From assembly GCA_903873585.1 (NCBI GenBank), contig CAIQOV010000003.1, positions 1 through 64,000 on the forward strand: a stretch of 64,000 bases of DNA. The letters are read 5' to 3'. Both the position numbers and the translations under genes were made by a program. Below are positions 19,183 to 28,598 of this stretch, piece by piece. Numbering within the stretch: position 1 is the first letter of the stretch; every line of letters starts with the position of its first letter. Below the pieces are notes generated by a model. The model had not been told where the DNA came from and searched no databases. It saw nothing but the letters and a program-made list of their open reading frames with translations. This DNA comes from an uncultured Rhodobacterales bacterium (GTDB taxonomy: Bacteria > Pseudomonadota > Alphaproteobacteria > Rhodobacterales > Rhodobacteraceae).

Positions 19183-19799
19183 AAACCCCCTTTGGGCAGA
19201 TAGACCAGCGTCACACCGCCCGTGAAATTCAATTCGTAACCGCCCAAAGCCGCAACGCCAAGGTGCATCGCTTGCGCGTGCAGTTTTCCCGGCGGACCTG
19301 TGGCATCAACCGGGCCAAGGCTGGTCAAATCGGTTTGGGTCGTGGCCACCGACATGCCGGGCATCAAGGCGGTATACCCGCCAGAGGTGACAACTTTCAC
19401 CCCCCCCGACAAAACAGCGCGCTGGCTTGCACGGTCCATCTGCACCAAGGGCGCGGTGACTTGGGCGGTTGACCCATCGGGCAGTTCCATCAGGGCTGAC
19501 ATGGCGCGGGCCAATCCGGCGTTGTCAGTGCCCGCCGCACCGGGCCGCGCCTCGGCGGCGGTGATGGTTAGGGCGGCACCGTCCTCGGTCATGCCTGCAA
19601 AGACAGGGCTGGTCACGCGCGGGTCTTTCACGCGGTCAGTTATGTCAGTGTTGGCATAGGGAATGGCATCTTCGGGGCTGATCGGGCGACCGAACAGGAA
19701 CAGCGTGGCCAAAAGGGCCAAAGCGGCCAGCGGCAGAACAATCTTCAGCCAGAACACGAGGCGAGAGTGAAGATTGTCTGCGCGGGCCAGCGCCATCAC
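19179..19799 (-). CDS. lptC: LPS export protein LptC
   Basis: Bitopic inner-membrane protein linking LptB2FG to LptA. The 206 residues begin with a basic segment and one transmembrane helix (LVFWLKIVLPLAALALLATLFLF, residues 15-37); the remainder is periplasmic. Sequence conservation in this family is low, so position between kdsD and lptA supports the call. It overlaps both neighbours by four bases. Confidence 0.9.
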   Translation of the reverse strand: MMALARADNLHSRLVFWLKIVLPLAALALLATLFLFGRPISPEDAIPYANTDITDRVKDPRVTSPVFAGMTEDGAALTITAAEARPGAAGTDNAGLARAMSALMELPDGSTAQVTAPLVQMDRASQRAVLSGGVKVVTSGGYTALMPGMSVATTQTDLTSLGPVDATGPPGKLHAQAMHLGVAALGGYELNFTGGVTLVYLPKGGL

Positions 19800-20764
19800 A
19801 CCACACCAGCGCGCAGCAGGTCGTGAATGTGCAAAATGCCCAAGGCGGGCAGGCCTGCGTCTGGGGCGTCTTTGACGAACAGGCAGGTGATTTTGCGGTC
19901 ATTCATCACGGCCAAGGCCACTTCGGCCAGAGCATCAGGGGCCACGCTGCGCGGATTGGCGGTCATCACTTGGGCGGCGGTGAGTGACAACAGCCCCTCC
20001 ATATGGCGGCGCAGGTCGCCATCGGTGATGATGCCTTGCAAAGCGCCGTCTGGCCCCGTCACCCCCACGACGCCAAACCCGTAGCGTGAGATGGCCAGCA
20101 GCGCCTCTGACATCGGGCGATCAGCGGCGATCAGCGGCAAGTCGGTGTGCATCAAATCGCGCACCTTGGTCAGGCGCGCGCCCAGTTTGCCACCAGGATG
20201 AAAGACGCGGAAATGTTCGGGGGTAAAGGCGCGCTGTTCCATCAGCGCCACGGCCAGCGCATCGCCCAAGGCCAGCATCATGGTGGTGGATGTGGTGGGC
20301 ACAACGCCCGTCCCGCACGCCTCCTCTGCCGCAGGCAGCACCAGCGCGACATCAGCAGCGCGCAGCAGGGTCGACTCGGGGCGGCTGGCGATGCCGATCA
20401 GCGGAATGTCAAAGCGGCGGGTGTGGGCGACAATATCGGCCAGTTCCGGCGTTTCACCGGAATTGGACAGCACCAGCACCACATCGCCCTGCAACATCAT
20501 GCCAAGGTCGCCGTGGCTGGCCTCTGCCGGATGCACAAATTGCGCGGGCGTTCCGGTTGACGCAAAGGTGGCCGCCATTTTGCGCGCGATATGGCCCGAT
20601 TTGCCCATGCCTGACACGATCACCCGCCCCTTGGCGGCCAAGATCAGATCAACCGCCTTGGTAAAGCTGGCATCCAGACTATCGGCCAAAAGGCCCAAGG
20701 CCCGCGCCTCGATCCCGATCACGCGGCGGGCGATGTGCAGCGGGTTAGTGGTGGTAGATGTCAT
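19796..20764 (-). CDS. kdsD: Arabinose-5-phosphate isomerase (KpsF/GutQ family)
   Basis: Converts ribulose-5-phosphate to arabinose-5-phosphate, the first step to KDO. ATG 20764 gives 322 residues; the frame extends upstream inside rnd, but this start yields the usual N-terminus. An SIS domain carries SGMGKSGHIARKMAATFAS and LSNSGETPEL, and two CBS domains follow (roughly residues 205-320). It overlaps rnd by 20 bases and lptC by four, linking KDO supply to LPS export. kdsB lies elsewhere in this window (37.8 kb). Confidence 0.94.
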   Translation of the reverse strand: MTSTTTNPLHIARRVIGIEARALGLLADSLDASFTKAVDLILAAKGRVIVSGMGKSGHIARKMAATFASTGTPAQFVHPAEASHGDLGMMLQGDVVLVLSNSGETPELADIVAHTRRFDIPLIGIASRPESTLLRAADVALVLPAAEEACGTGVVPTTSTTMMLALGDALAVALMEQRAFTPEHFRVFHPGGKLGARLTKVRDLMHTDLPLIAADRPMSEALLAISRYGFGVVGVTGPDGALQGIITDGDLRRHMEGLLSLTAAQVMTANPRSVAPDALAEVALAVMNDRKITCLFVKDAPDAGLPALGILHIHDLLRAGVV

Positions 20765-21359
20765 TGGGTTCGTTCCATCCCAAAAGATCAAGCTCGGCCC
20801 GTGTGGGCAGGAAATCAAAGCAGCGCTGCGCCAGACCCAAGCGGTCTTCGCGGATCAAGATGGCTTCCAGCGCGTCTTTCAGCTTATGCAGATATAGAAC
20901 ATCAGACGCGGCATAGTCTTTTTGCGCCTCGGTCAGGGTGGCTTGGCCCCAGTCAGATGTTTGCTGCGCCTTTGAGACATCCACCCCCACCAACTCGTTG
21001 AGCAGGTATTTCAGCCCATGCCGGTCGGTAAAGGTGCGCACCAGTTTGGCGGCGATCTTGGTGCACCACACGGGCGCGGTGCGCACCCCGAAGGCTTGCT
21101 GCAACATGGCAATGTCAAAGCGGCCAAAGTGGAACAGCTTCAGCGTTTCAGGGTCGGTCAACAGGCGCTGCAAATTGGGCGCGCTGGTTTGGCCCTTGGC
21201 GATCTGCACGATATGCGCATGGCCGTCGCCCGAAGACAGTTGCACCACGCAAAGCCGGTCGCGCCGCGCATCAAGCCCCATGGTTTCGGTGTCAATGGCC
21301 ACGATGGGCCCCAGCTTTAGCCCATCGGGCAGGTCGTTCTTGTGCAGGTAATTGGCCAA
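20745..21359 (-). CDS. rnd: Ribonuclease D, short form
   Basis: 3'-5' exoribonuclease of the DEDDy family acting on tRNA precursors. The motifs are AIDTETMGLD (Asp, Glu), HFGRFDI (Asp), and YAASDVLYL (Tyr, Asp). There is no HRDC domain. I place the start at a TTG (21359): it gives MANYLHKNDLPDGL, the family's usual N-terminus, and exactly 204 residues; a GGAG lies about ten bases upstream. The frame is open further upstream, but that translation does not look like protein. Confidence 0.9.
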   Translation of the reverse strand: MANYLHKNDLPDGLKLGPIVAIDTETMGLDARRDRLCVVQLSSGDGHAHIVQIAKGQTSAPNLQRLLTDPETLKLFHFGRFDIAMLQQAFGVRTAPVWCTKIAAKLVRTFTDRHGLKYLLNELVGVDVSKAQQTSDWGQATLTEAQKDYAASDVLYLHKLKDALEAILIREDRLGLAQRCFDFLPTRAELDLLGWNEPNDIYHH

Positions 21360-21447
21360 AGTCAGGGTCGCTCCACTGGGATGCACAAGGTCTAGCGGGT
21401 TTCGGCGCAAAAGGGAATTCGCCTGACACTGCGCCCTTTGACGCGGG

Positions 21448-21990
21448 TTAACGGCGCGGTTCGGCGCGGTCGTTTTGCAACGGGATAAGATCCCAGTAAA
21501 TCCAGCGGCCAAGCAGATCGTCGCGGTCTGCCAAGATCAGTTGGTCATCGCGCACCCCCAGCCAACCGCTGACCGGCATCACAGGGCGCAGGCGAAACCC
21601 GATCAGGTCGCGGTACACCAACCAGCGCGAGGTGACAAACCGCGCCATCCCCGCCACTTGCAAAGGTCGCCCCAACGTGACCGATCCGGCCGAGGCGAGC
21701 AACATATTCTCTGGCTGGCCTTGGTTCAAAAAGCCCCAAGTGCCGTCTTTGTCTTGCTGAATAACCCAGCGCGTGCCGGTGAAGGGATCGGCGGTCGAAG
21801 GGGCAAGGGTGATGCGGGTCGAAAAGACGTCGCCATCGAGATAGGGTTTGACGATCTCGCCGCTTCTGGCCAAGGCGATGGGGCTGCCACTTGCGATGAT
21901 CTTTCCGTCGACCGGAAAGGGCATGGTCAGGCGGTACAGATCTTGGCGTGCGGTCAGGCGCAATCCTGAGGGGTCGTAATCATTCGCCAT
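21448..21990 (-). CDS. Uncharacterised protein paired with the GlfT2-like transferase
   Basis: ATG 21990 gives MANDYDPSGLRLTARQDLYR and 180 residues; it overlaps the preceding glycosyltransferase gene by 11 bases, so the two are translationally coupled. I recognise no family. No signal peptide or membrane helix is visible; the sequence is mixed alpha/beta with many aromatic and aspartate residues (LLGRWIYWDLIPLQND at the end). The coupling suggests it acts with the glycosyltransferase, for instance in providing or recognising its acceptor. That is inference. Confidence 0.75.
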   Translation of the reverse strand: MANDYDPSGLRLTARQDLYRLTMPFPVDGKIIASGSPIALARSGEIVKPYLDGDVFSTRITLAPSTADPFTGTRWVIQQDKDGTWGFLNQGQPENMLLASAGSVTLGRPLQVAGMARFVTSRWLVYRDLIGFRLRPVMPVSGWLGVRDDQLILADRDDLLGRWIYWDLIPLQNDRAEPRR

Positions 21991-23884
21991 GCAGCACCGT
22001 AAAGACCTTGCCCTCTGCCTCTGCCAGCCAAAATGGCGCAGCGGCTGTTGTAGCGATTTTATGGCGATAATGGGTGCGCAAATCGTCAAAATTCGCAATG
22101 AACACGCTTAGGCTGGCATAAAGCCGCGCCGCCACGCCTGACAAAGCCGCCAAACGGTCAGTTTCAAACGGGGCATAAATGCAGCGCCGATCGGTGTGCG
22201 GATTAAACAGCACCACGTGGTCTAGCGGTTGTGTGCCAGAAAAAGGGTCCATATACAAAAAGGGCGCCACGACAGTCGCTTTGCCTTCGCGCGCCGAAGA
22301 GTCGGCTAACGAGGCCACCAGCTCATCCGCCATCACCGAAAACGCCGCATCAAAACTGCTGAACCGCGCCGAGGTTGACAGGTAATGTGCGACAAAATCG
22401 GGTTCCAGCAAACGGTCGCAGGCAACCAGATCGGCCAGCGCCTCGGCATAAACCGTTAGGCCCGCCACATCGCACAGCGACAGATGCACCGCCGCGCGGC
22501 GGTGAAAAAAGGTCGCCAGATCGTCAGGCTTGCTTTGGCCATACGCCATGTTGATGATCACGCCATGCGCAATGCTCATGTATTCTTGGGCGTAGGAATG
22601 GGTTGCTTCATGCCACGCCGCCAGATTGGGGTTTGAAACGGTCACACCCCCTGCGGCAACATTGCGCAAGGAATACTCGATATCATCGCCGCGCAGAAAC
22701 ATGGCACAGGGCAGGCCAAGGTCTGCCAAGCGCGCAAAGGGCATCGACAGGAAGATAAACGCTGAATATTCCGGATGATGCAAACGCGCCATGTCATCCA
22801 AATGGTCAGCGCCCTGAAAGATCTTGGCATGGCGCAGCAGGCGCGGGGCTATCACGCGGCGCTGCCCACCGGGGCTTTCGCGGGTATAGCGGCCCCAAAA
22901 ACCGCCATCCTCCCACATCAATCTGGGGTCAGACTTTAGGAAAACGGGCAGGGTGTGAAACGCCTGATCGGTGCGAAACAAGGTTGCCGCCCAATGGCGC
23001 GCCAGACTTTCTAGCGACAGCGACACATCGTCATCGGCCACCACCAACTCGCTTACACTCATCCCCGCGTTGGCCACAGCCTGTTGCAGGGCCAACAGTT
23101 CAAGGCTCAGATTCCCGCCGCCGCCCATATTGGGGCCGGACAGGGCAAAAATGTTCAGCGGATCACCTTGTTCGAGTTGGGCATAAGACGGGCTGGGCGT
23201 GGCTGAGGCATCGTAGATCAGAAAGAACGTATTTTTCAGCATCTGCCCGTAGTCGCTGAAGATCGCCTGATCGTGCAACCGTGCCAGCAGGCGCTGCACC
23301 TCTGCCGCGCGGCCAAAGGTGCGGATCGCCACAACCATGCGCCCTTCTGTCGCAACAGGGGCCTTTGCCTGCCACGTGCCATCAATCAACACGCAATCAT
23401 CCGACAAGGCGCGCGCCACCCAGAACAAACGCACCCCGCGCGGCAAATCGTGCAGCGCGCAAATGGGCACATCAACCGCGTCAACATCGCCCGAGGTCAA
23501 GATTTTTTCGATCAGCGGCACCGGCACCTCATCGGCGCGGGCTTGATAAATCGTCAGCTGAAACCGGCCCTGAAACACAAAGTTCAACGTCAGATCAAGG
23601 TCTTGGCCATGGGCCATCAGAATTTGCGGAAAGAACGAATTGCGCAGCGTGCCGGTGTTGATCAGCTCTTGGTTCAAAAACCGCATTCCGGCTTCGGCGC
23701 GGGGGCGGAAATGGTCATCTTGCACGACAAAGAAAAGATCGTCCAAACCCGCAACCGTGTTGGATTGGTCAAGCCCATGCAGCCGAAAGGTGTCGCCACG
23801 GCCCAGCGGCACAGTTTGACCAGCCCAGCGCTGCAAGGCAGCCTGTAACCTGTCGACACAGTTTAGGAACGAAGATTGGGCCAA
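21980..23884 (-). CDS. GlfT2-like glycosyltransferase (GT2 fold, probable galactofuranosyltransferase)
   Basis: The 634-residue protein has the layout of GlfT2-type galactofuranosyltransferases: an N-terminal beta-rich domain (about 1-175), a GT-A domain beginning MVVAIRTFGR near 183, a NMGGGGNLSLEL loop (252-263), a metal-binding DDD at 284-286 (VVADDDVSL), a GDDIEYSLR motif at 399-407 supplying the presumed catalytic base, and a conserved Trp-His at 424-425. The C-terminal domain is long. GlfT2 transfers UDP-galactofuranose to a growing polymer; substrate here is unproven, and no UDP-galactopyranose mutase gene is seen in the window. It leads a two-gene operon. Confidence 0.75.
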   Translation of the reverse strand: MAQSSFLNCVDRLQAALQRWAGQTVPLGRGDTFRLHGLDQSNTVAGLDDLFFVVQDDHFRPRAEAGMRFLNQELINTGTLRNSFFPQILMAHGQDLDLTLNFVFQGRFQLTIYQARADEVPVPLIEKILTSGDVDAVDVPICALHDLPRGVRLFWVARALSDDCVLIDGTWQAKAPVATEGRMVVAIRTFGRAAEVQRLLARLHDQAIFSDYGQMLKNTFFLIYDASATPSPSYAQLEQGDPLNIFALSGPNMGGGGNLSLELLALQQAVANAGMSVSELVVADDDVSLSLESLARHWAATLFRTDQAFHTLPVFLKSDPRLMWEDGGFWGRYTRESPGGQRRVIAPRLLRHAKIFQGADHLDDMARLHHPEYSAFIFLSMPFARLADLGLPCAMFLRGDDIEYSLRNVAAGGVTVSNPNLAAWHEATHSYAQEYMSIAHGVIINMAYGQSKPDDLATFFHRRAAVHLSLCDVAGLTVYAEALADLVACDRLLEPDFVAHYLSTSARFSSFDAAFSVMADELVASLADSSAREGKATVVAPFLYMDPFSGTQPLDHVVLFNPHTDRRCIYAPFETDRLAALSGVAARLYASLSVFIANFDDLRTHYRHKIATTAAAPFWLAEAEGKVFTVLHGE

Positions 23885-23964
23885 ATCCGATTTACTTCCA
23901 ATTAAAAGACGATACGCGTATCAAAATCGCCACAACACCGAAGTGTCAGAGCATAATGGCTCTC

Positions 23965-24894
23965 TTAGTATGCCTGCACGGCGGGTCCGGCAAGGGATAA
24001 GACATGGGCTAACACCGAAACAGCCAAGGTTCGCGGGTCGCGGCACGATCCGATCAGGCCAAAGGTTGGGCAAAGTCGGTTGATCTCAGCCTCGCCAACG
24101 CCTTGCGCGCGCAAATCCGCCAGCAAGCGTTGCCGCGCCTTTAGGCTTCCCTGCGCGCCGATAAACAGCGCGTCACTTGGCAAAAACTGCCCCAACAAGC
24201 GCGCCTCATTCTCATGGTCGTGAAAGAAGAGGGTCACGGCAGTGCGCCGATCAGGCTTGGGGCAGATATAGCTGCGAAAACTGGGCACCAGCGTTATGTT
24301 CAACAGCCCGACCCGTGACAGGTCGGTTTGCAAACTCTCTTGCCCAAACAGGGTGACATCATAGCCCGCCGCCTGCGCCATCAGGGCAAAAGACATCGCC
24401 TCGATCCCGTGGCCATAGACCCAAAAGCGCAGTTCGGGTTCCAGCGCGATCACCAGTTCATCCGGCCCCGCAACCGCTTGCCCCGCCGCCACCAGCGCCA
24501 GCGCGCCGGTTGACAGGGTGATGCGCAAAACCGCCTCTTCGCGCGCATCACCGCAGGCGAGAATGGCTTGCAACACGGCCCGATCAGGGTTGGGGATCAA
24601 CAAGATCGAAAGGCCCCCGCCACAGGGCAGCTTTAAATCAAAGAAAGGCGAACCTTGGCCATAGCGCAGCGACCGCACCTGTCCGGTTTGCAGCGCCGTG
24701 GCGGCGTGTTCGGCGATGTCATCCTCGATACAGCCTGACGACAGCGAACCGGTGCGCTGGCCCTGCGGGCCAAAGGCCATCATCGTGCCAAGGTTGCGAT
24801 AAGATGTGCCCACGATCTGCGTGATCACGGCCAAAACCCCGCCGGTTTCGCACAAGCGTTTCAAAGGCACGCGGTTGCTGGCATATTCGATCAT
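23965..24894 (-). CDS. XdhC/CoxI-family protein
   Basis: XdhC-type proteins sulfurate or insert molybdenum cofactor into xanthine dehydrogenase-like enzymes. An N-terminal XdhC domain with GTMMAFGPQGQRTGSLSSGCIEDDI contains the conserved Gly-Cys, and a C-terminal Rossmann-like domain follows (from about residue 165). ATG 24894 gives 309 residues; a GTG one codon earlier is possible, and a GGGAGGGG site precedes both. No molybdenum hydroxylase gene is adjacent. It sits downstream of flgD on the same strand, a position without obvious functional meaning. Confidence 0.85.
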   Translation of the reverse strand: MIEYASNRVPLKRLCETGGVLAVITQIVGTSYRNLGTMMAFGPQGQRTGSLSSGCIEDDIAEHAATALQTGQVRSLRYGQGSPFFDLKLPCGGGLSILLIPNPDRAVLQAILACGDAREEAVLRITLSTGALALVAAGQAVAGPDELVIALEPELRFWVYGHGIEAMSFALMAQAAGYDVTLFGQESLQTDLSRVGLLNITLVPSFRSYICPKPDRRTAVTLFFHDHENEARLLGQFLPSDALFIGAQGSLKARQRLLADLRAQGVGEAEINRLCPTFGLIGSCRDPRTLAVSVLAHVLSLAGPAVQAY

Positions 24895-24978
24895 CACGGC
24901 CCCTCCCCTGCCTTTAATGTGGAACTTTGCGCCGGCAACATCCAGCCCGTTTTAAATACAATTCACTTAGCACGCCAG

Positions 24979-25641
24979 TTACAGTGCAGCCGCTTCGCGA
25001 ATCGCGGTGATATCGGCCACCAGCGCCTCTACCCCGCCCGGCAACAAGGCCGAAACACCACCCGAGGTGCTGCGAATTTCGCTTATTCTGCCGTAATGTT
25101 CGACGGTTGAGGTATCGACAACCTTATCGCCCTGCCAGCTTTCCAAGGTCAGGTTGTAAACCCCCTTGGGCAAAGCCTTGCCCTGCGCATCTCGGCCCTG
25201 CCAAGCATAATCGGCGGTGCCCAAGGGCAGTTCGGTGCGCGAGACTTCGGTGCCAGCCTGATCCTTCACCACCAAAACCGCCTTGGTCGCCGCCTGTGCC
25301 GGATTGGGCGACAGCGTGACGGGGGTGGCGCCGTCAAAATAGGCGGGCGCTGCAATACGCGCCTCTTTGCCCACCCAGCCGACCATTTGCCCCATGCCCG
25401 TCAGCGCATTTTGCCCCAAAAGCTGCGCCAAAAGGTCGTTGGTCTTGGTTTGTTGTTCGACCCCCGAAAAGGTCGCCAACTGCACCGCCAGTTGATCTGC
25501 GCTCATCGGGTTCAGCGGGTCTTGGTTCTTGATCTGGGTCGTCATCATTTTCAAGAACGTGTCATAGTTCTTATCGTTCTTTTGCTGATCAGTGGCGGCC
25601 GCCGTCTTGATCGGCGTTGGATAAGCGGTTGAGACTTGCAT
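24979..25641 (-). CDS. flgD: Flagellar hook assembly scaffold FlgD
   Basis: Temporary cap on which FlgE assembles into the hook. ATG 25641 (MQVSTAYPTPIKT) has an AAAGGAAA site and gives 220 residues. The N-terminal segment NYDTFLKMMTTQIKNQDPLNPMSADQLAVQLATFSGVEQQ is the FlgD hallmark; the C-terminal half is the Ig-like FlgD domain, with DYAWQGRDAQGKALPKGVY. It follows fliK after 11 bases in one operon. Confidence 0.95.
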   Translation of the reverse strand: MQVSTAYPTPIKTAAATDQQKNDKNYDTFLKMMTTQIKNQDPLNPMSADQLAVQLATFSGVEQQTKTNDLLAQLLGQNALTGMGQMVGWVGKEARIAAPAYFDGATPVTLSPNPAQAATKAVLVVKDQAGTEVSRTELPLGTADYAWQGRDAQGKALPKGVYNLTLESWQGDKVVDTSTVEHYGRISEIRSTSGGVSALLPGGVEALVADITAIREAAAL

Positions 25642-25652
25642 CAGATTTCCTT

Positions 25653-27560
25653 TCAAAGGCGCAGGTCCAGCCCAGAGGCGGACACAGGTTTGATGTAAGG
25701 TGCTGCGATACCCTGCGGCACGGCGGCGGGGGCGGCTTGTTCCAACGGCGATTGCGCTTGGTCGCGCGAGGGGGCGCGTTGGGCCCATTGGCCAAAGTTC
25801 AGCGTATCAGCGGTCAAACCCGCCGCGCGAAACTCTTGCCGCAGGGCTTCGGAATTGGCGCGCAGAAGATCAAGGGTTTCGGGCCGCTCGACCGACAGAG
25901 TGACCTGCACCTGATCGCCCTGCGTGATCAGATCAAAGCGGATGCGGCCCAATTCGGCGGGGTTCATCAACAGTTCGGCATGGCTGTGGCCGTCGCGCAC
26001 AGCGCCTTGGTGCAAATGCTCGATCACGGCGGGCAATTGGTGCAATCCCAAAGCGCCCTTTATGGGCTGGGCGGAATGGGTGGCCGTTTGGGCCAAGGGT
26101 GCTGCCGTCATGGCTGGGCCACTGGCTTGCAAGGCTGCGCCAAAATCACCCTCTGGCGCATTCAGGAACGCGGCAGCGGGGTCAGCAGAGCCATCGCCGC
26201 CTTTTGCAGGCGCTTCAGACGGGGCAGAGATCAGGCTAAATGGCTGAGCGACCTGCGCCACCCCTCGGTCAAACGGCGCACCTGCCGCTGGCAAAGCCAC
26301 CGCAGCGCTAGCAGGCGCGCGCTGTGGTACAGCGGGCTTTGCCGCAACCCGCGCCACCACCCGCCCCGCCGCAGGCAACCCTTGCACCGTAGCGGGCGTT
26401 GCTTGTGCGGCAACCATCGGTGGCAGATCACTGGCACCAGACATCACGGCAGACGGCAGTGCCAAATCGTGACCGCTTGGCGCTGTCTTGGCATTTGGCA
26501 GCCGGGCCACCGCGTTTAGGTGAAGGCTATCCCCCGCCTGAACCCGCGACACCGAATCAGCCCTTTGCGGCGCGGCACCCTTGATCACGGCGCTTGGGTC
26601 TTGCACAGCCGAACCCCGCCCCACTGACTGCTGGTTCGCACCTTGCAGCCCAAAACCGCTGTCAGCGTTAAGGCGCGGTGCAGCACCCTCGATCCTAGCG
26701 CTTGGGCCTTGCACAGCCCAACCATTCGAAACCGGCGGTTGATCCGTAGCTTGCGGCCCAAAAGCGCCTTCGCCTTCGCGCTGTGGCGCACCGGCCCCAA
26801 CATCCAAGCCACGCGCCTTATCCAAACTGTCGAACGAATCGCCCTGCGTAGCACCCTTGTCTGCATGGCGTTGGCCTTTGCCCCCTTGCCCTTGCACGAT
26901 GCGCTCAACGTTAGCCCCCACCTTGGCCCGCCCCTCGCCAGCCAAAAGGGATCCGCGATCAGGCAAAGGCGGCAGATTTTGCGCCAGCACAGCCGAAGGG
27001 TCGGGAGACGTAGCCAAGCTATCGCCCGCCGCAGACAAAGGCTGATCCATTGCCGGCGGCACAACATCAGCAGAGGAACCCGTCACCGCCCCCTGTGCCT
27101 TGACAGGCTGCGAATCGGGCACCGGGAAAACAGCTTGTGGCGGCACCAGCGAAGGGGGGCCTTCGGGCACACCACTTGCTTTGGGATCACGCAGCATCAA
27201 AGGCGGCGCGGCCAGAGAATAGGCAATCGCGGCGTCAACGGTGATAGAATCCTCAAGCTTTGGCGCAGACTTTGCGCTTGGGTCGGCGCTTTCGTCTTGA
27301 TCTGACACGGGGGCTTGCCACGATACCGGCAGGTCAACCTTGGCGTCCGCGACCGGCACATCCGCCTGCGCGATCAGTGCAAGCACAGCTTCGGCGCCAG
27401 CCGTCTTTGGGGCGTGCCCCTTTAAGGGCGCCACCGGCAAGGTCAGATCGGGCGCGCCCAAGCTGGCCGCAAACTCTGCCCCCGCAGGCTCTGCAAGCGC
27501 TGGCTGCCCCTGCTCGCCCCGCGCCAATGTAAAGGCTGTCAGCAAACTTGAAATGTTCAT
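25653..27560 (-). CDS. fliK: Flagellar hook-length control protein FliK
   Basis: Secreted molecular ruler that ends hook growth and switches export specificity. The 635-residue protein has a long low-complexity region rich in Ala, Pro, Gln and Asp, expected for the ruler domain. A conserved C-terminal FliK domain lies near residues 505-600 (AELLMNPAELGRIRFDL, then VQVTLSVERPETLDLLRANSEAL). Divergent from the rod-binding protein gene at 27669; both probably share control elements in the 108-base gap. Confidence 0.9.
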   Translation of the reverse strand: MNISSLLTAFTLARGEQGQPALAEPAGAEFAASLGAPDLTLPVAPLKGHAPKTAGAEAVLALIAQADVPVADAKVDLPVSWQAPVSDQDESADPSAKSAPKLEDSITVDAAIAYSLAAPPLMLRDPKASGVPEGPPSLVPPQAVFPVPDSQPVKAQGAVTGSSADVVPPAMDQPLSAAGDSLATSPDPSAVLAQNLPPLPDRGSLLAGEGRAKVGANVERIVQGQGGKGQRHADKGATQGDSFDSLDKARGLDVGAGAPQREGEGAFGPQATDQPPVSNGWAVQGPSARIEGAAPRLNADSGFGLQGANQQSVGRGSAVQDPSAVIKGAAPQRADSVSRVQAGDSLHLNAVARLPNAKTAPSGHDLALPSAVMSGASDLPPMVAAQATPATVQGLPAAGRVVARVAAKPAVPQRAPASAAVALPAAGAPFDRGVAQVAQPFSLISAPSEAPAKGGDGSADPAAAFLNAPEGDFGAALQASGPAMTAAPLAQTATHSAQPIKGALGLHQLPAVIEHLHQGAVRDGHSHAELLMNPAELGRIRFDLITQGDQVQVTLSVERPETLDLLRANSEALRQEFRAAGLTADTLNFGQWAQRAPSRDQAQSPLEQAAPAAVPQGIAAPYIKPVSASGLDLRL

Positions 27561-27668
27561 AGCGCTCCGGCTCTGGCCTAAGGATGACTGATCTTTCGAC
27601 GAAAAAACTTACCAGTTCTTTACCGCTTGGCCGGATACTGCGAAAAATCTTACAGGTTGGAGAAGCCT

Positions 27669-27941
27669 ATGCACCCGCCCCCGCTTTTGGCCCCCGTCAC
27701 CCCCCGATCCGCCCAGTTGATGCAAAAAGCGCAAGATCTTGAGACGAGCTTTTTGTCAGAAATGCTGGCCCACACCGGGCTTGATGCGCAAACGGGGCCG
27801 TTCAGCGGCGGGATCGGCGAAGATCAGTTCGCCTCTTTCCTGCGCGATGTTCAGGCCAAAGCGATGGTCAACCACGGCGGCCTTGGGCTGGCGCAAAGCA
27901 TCTTTCAAAGTCTGGTGCGCCGCGATGCCGCAGGCTCTTAG
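27669..27941 (+). CDS. Flagellar rod-binding protein (FlgJ N-domain type)
   Basis: A 90-residue stand-alone version of the FlgJ N-terminal domain, without the muramidase domain, as is usual in alphaproteobacteria. The core AQDLETSFLSEMLAHTGL and the Gly-rich segment before EDQFASFLRDVQAKAMV are typical. ATG 27669 is preceded by GGAG. Its end overlaps the next gene by 17 bases. It presumably assists rod assembly in the periplasm. Confidence 0.85.
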   Translation: MHPPPLLAPVTPRSAQLMQKAQDLETSFLSEMLAHTGLDAQTGPFSGGIGEDQFASFLRDVQAKAMVNHGGLGLAQSIFQSLVRRDAAGS

Positions 27942-28254
27942 CCCCTCAGCCGCCACCCTGCTGGATGACATTCACCAATGCTTGCTGTCGCGCCAGTATG
28001 ACCAGCTTGGGGCGCTGTCTTTGGCCTTGGACCATGCCCTAAGCCAACCGCAAAAGCTGGATGCTGCGGCGCTAGCGCTTCTTCACGCCAAGGCCCAGCG
28101 CAATGCCTCTACGATGATGGCGGTGCAGCGCGGCATCCGCGCAGCGCTGCGGCGCGTGGCAGCTATCAAGTCGGTATCAGGCGGATTGGTGACCTATGAC
28201 AAGTCAGGGCTGCGGCAAGACTGTGTCAGCTTTGGCGTGGCGCAAAGACTGTAA
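27925..28254 (+). CDS. FlgN-like flagellar export chaperone
   Basis: A 109-residue, largely helical protein. The C-terminal half AKAQRNASTMMAVQRGIRAALRRVAAI fits the FlgN motif (aRNxxLLxAAxxGixaAxxRl). FlgN escorts hook-associated proteins FlgK and FlgL to the export gate. The start at ATG 27925 lies within the end of the rod-binding protein gene; the longer frame upstream is a shadow of that gene. A flagellin stub follows 200 bases downstream. Confidence 0.7.
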   Translation: MPQALSPSAATLLDDIHQCLLSRQYDQLGALSLALDHALSQPQKLDAAALALLHAKAQRNASTMMAVQRGIRAALRRVAAIKSVSGGLVTYDKSGLRQDCVSFGVAQRL

Positions 28255-28457
28255 GGTTTCGCTAAAATGCTGCGCATCCAGCCCGTGGCGCTTAGGGCGA
28301 TGTTAAGAAATGCAGGCCCTAATAAGAGGGCATCCTAGGTGGGGTGGCGCGTTTCGGGTGATCCGGTCGCATTGGAAAGAAATCCCTTCAGGCCATCTCG
28401 CAAGATGGCGCAAAACGCCGCTCGCAAAGCGACGGTAGATCGCAAAAGGAACATAGA

Positions 28458-28598
28458 ATGTCGTCAGTTTTGACCAACAACAGCGCCATGGCCGCCCTTC
28501 AAACGCTGAAGTCGATCCATTCGAACTTGGATACTGTCACCGCTCAGGTGGCAACCGGCAAGCGCGTGGCCGATGCCAAGGATAATCCGACCGTCTGA
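28458..28598 (+). pseudogene. Flagellin, N-terminal 46 codons only
   Basis: The 46-residue reading starts MSSVLTNNSAMAALQTLKSI and ends ATGKRVADAKDNPTV. This is the exact N-terminus of Roseobacter-type flagellins, whose next residues would be W-A-I-S. Instead a TGA arises and the sequence continues as the 3' end of flgE read from the opposite strand. An AAAGGAA ribosome site and a 200-base promoter region are intact. The remaining flagellin body is not in the window. It cannot make filament. Confidence 0.9.
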
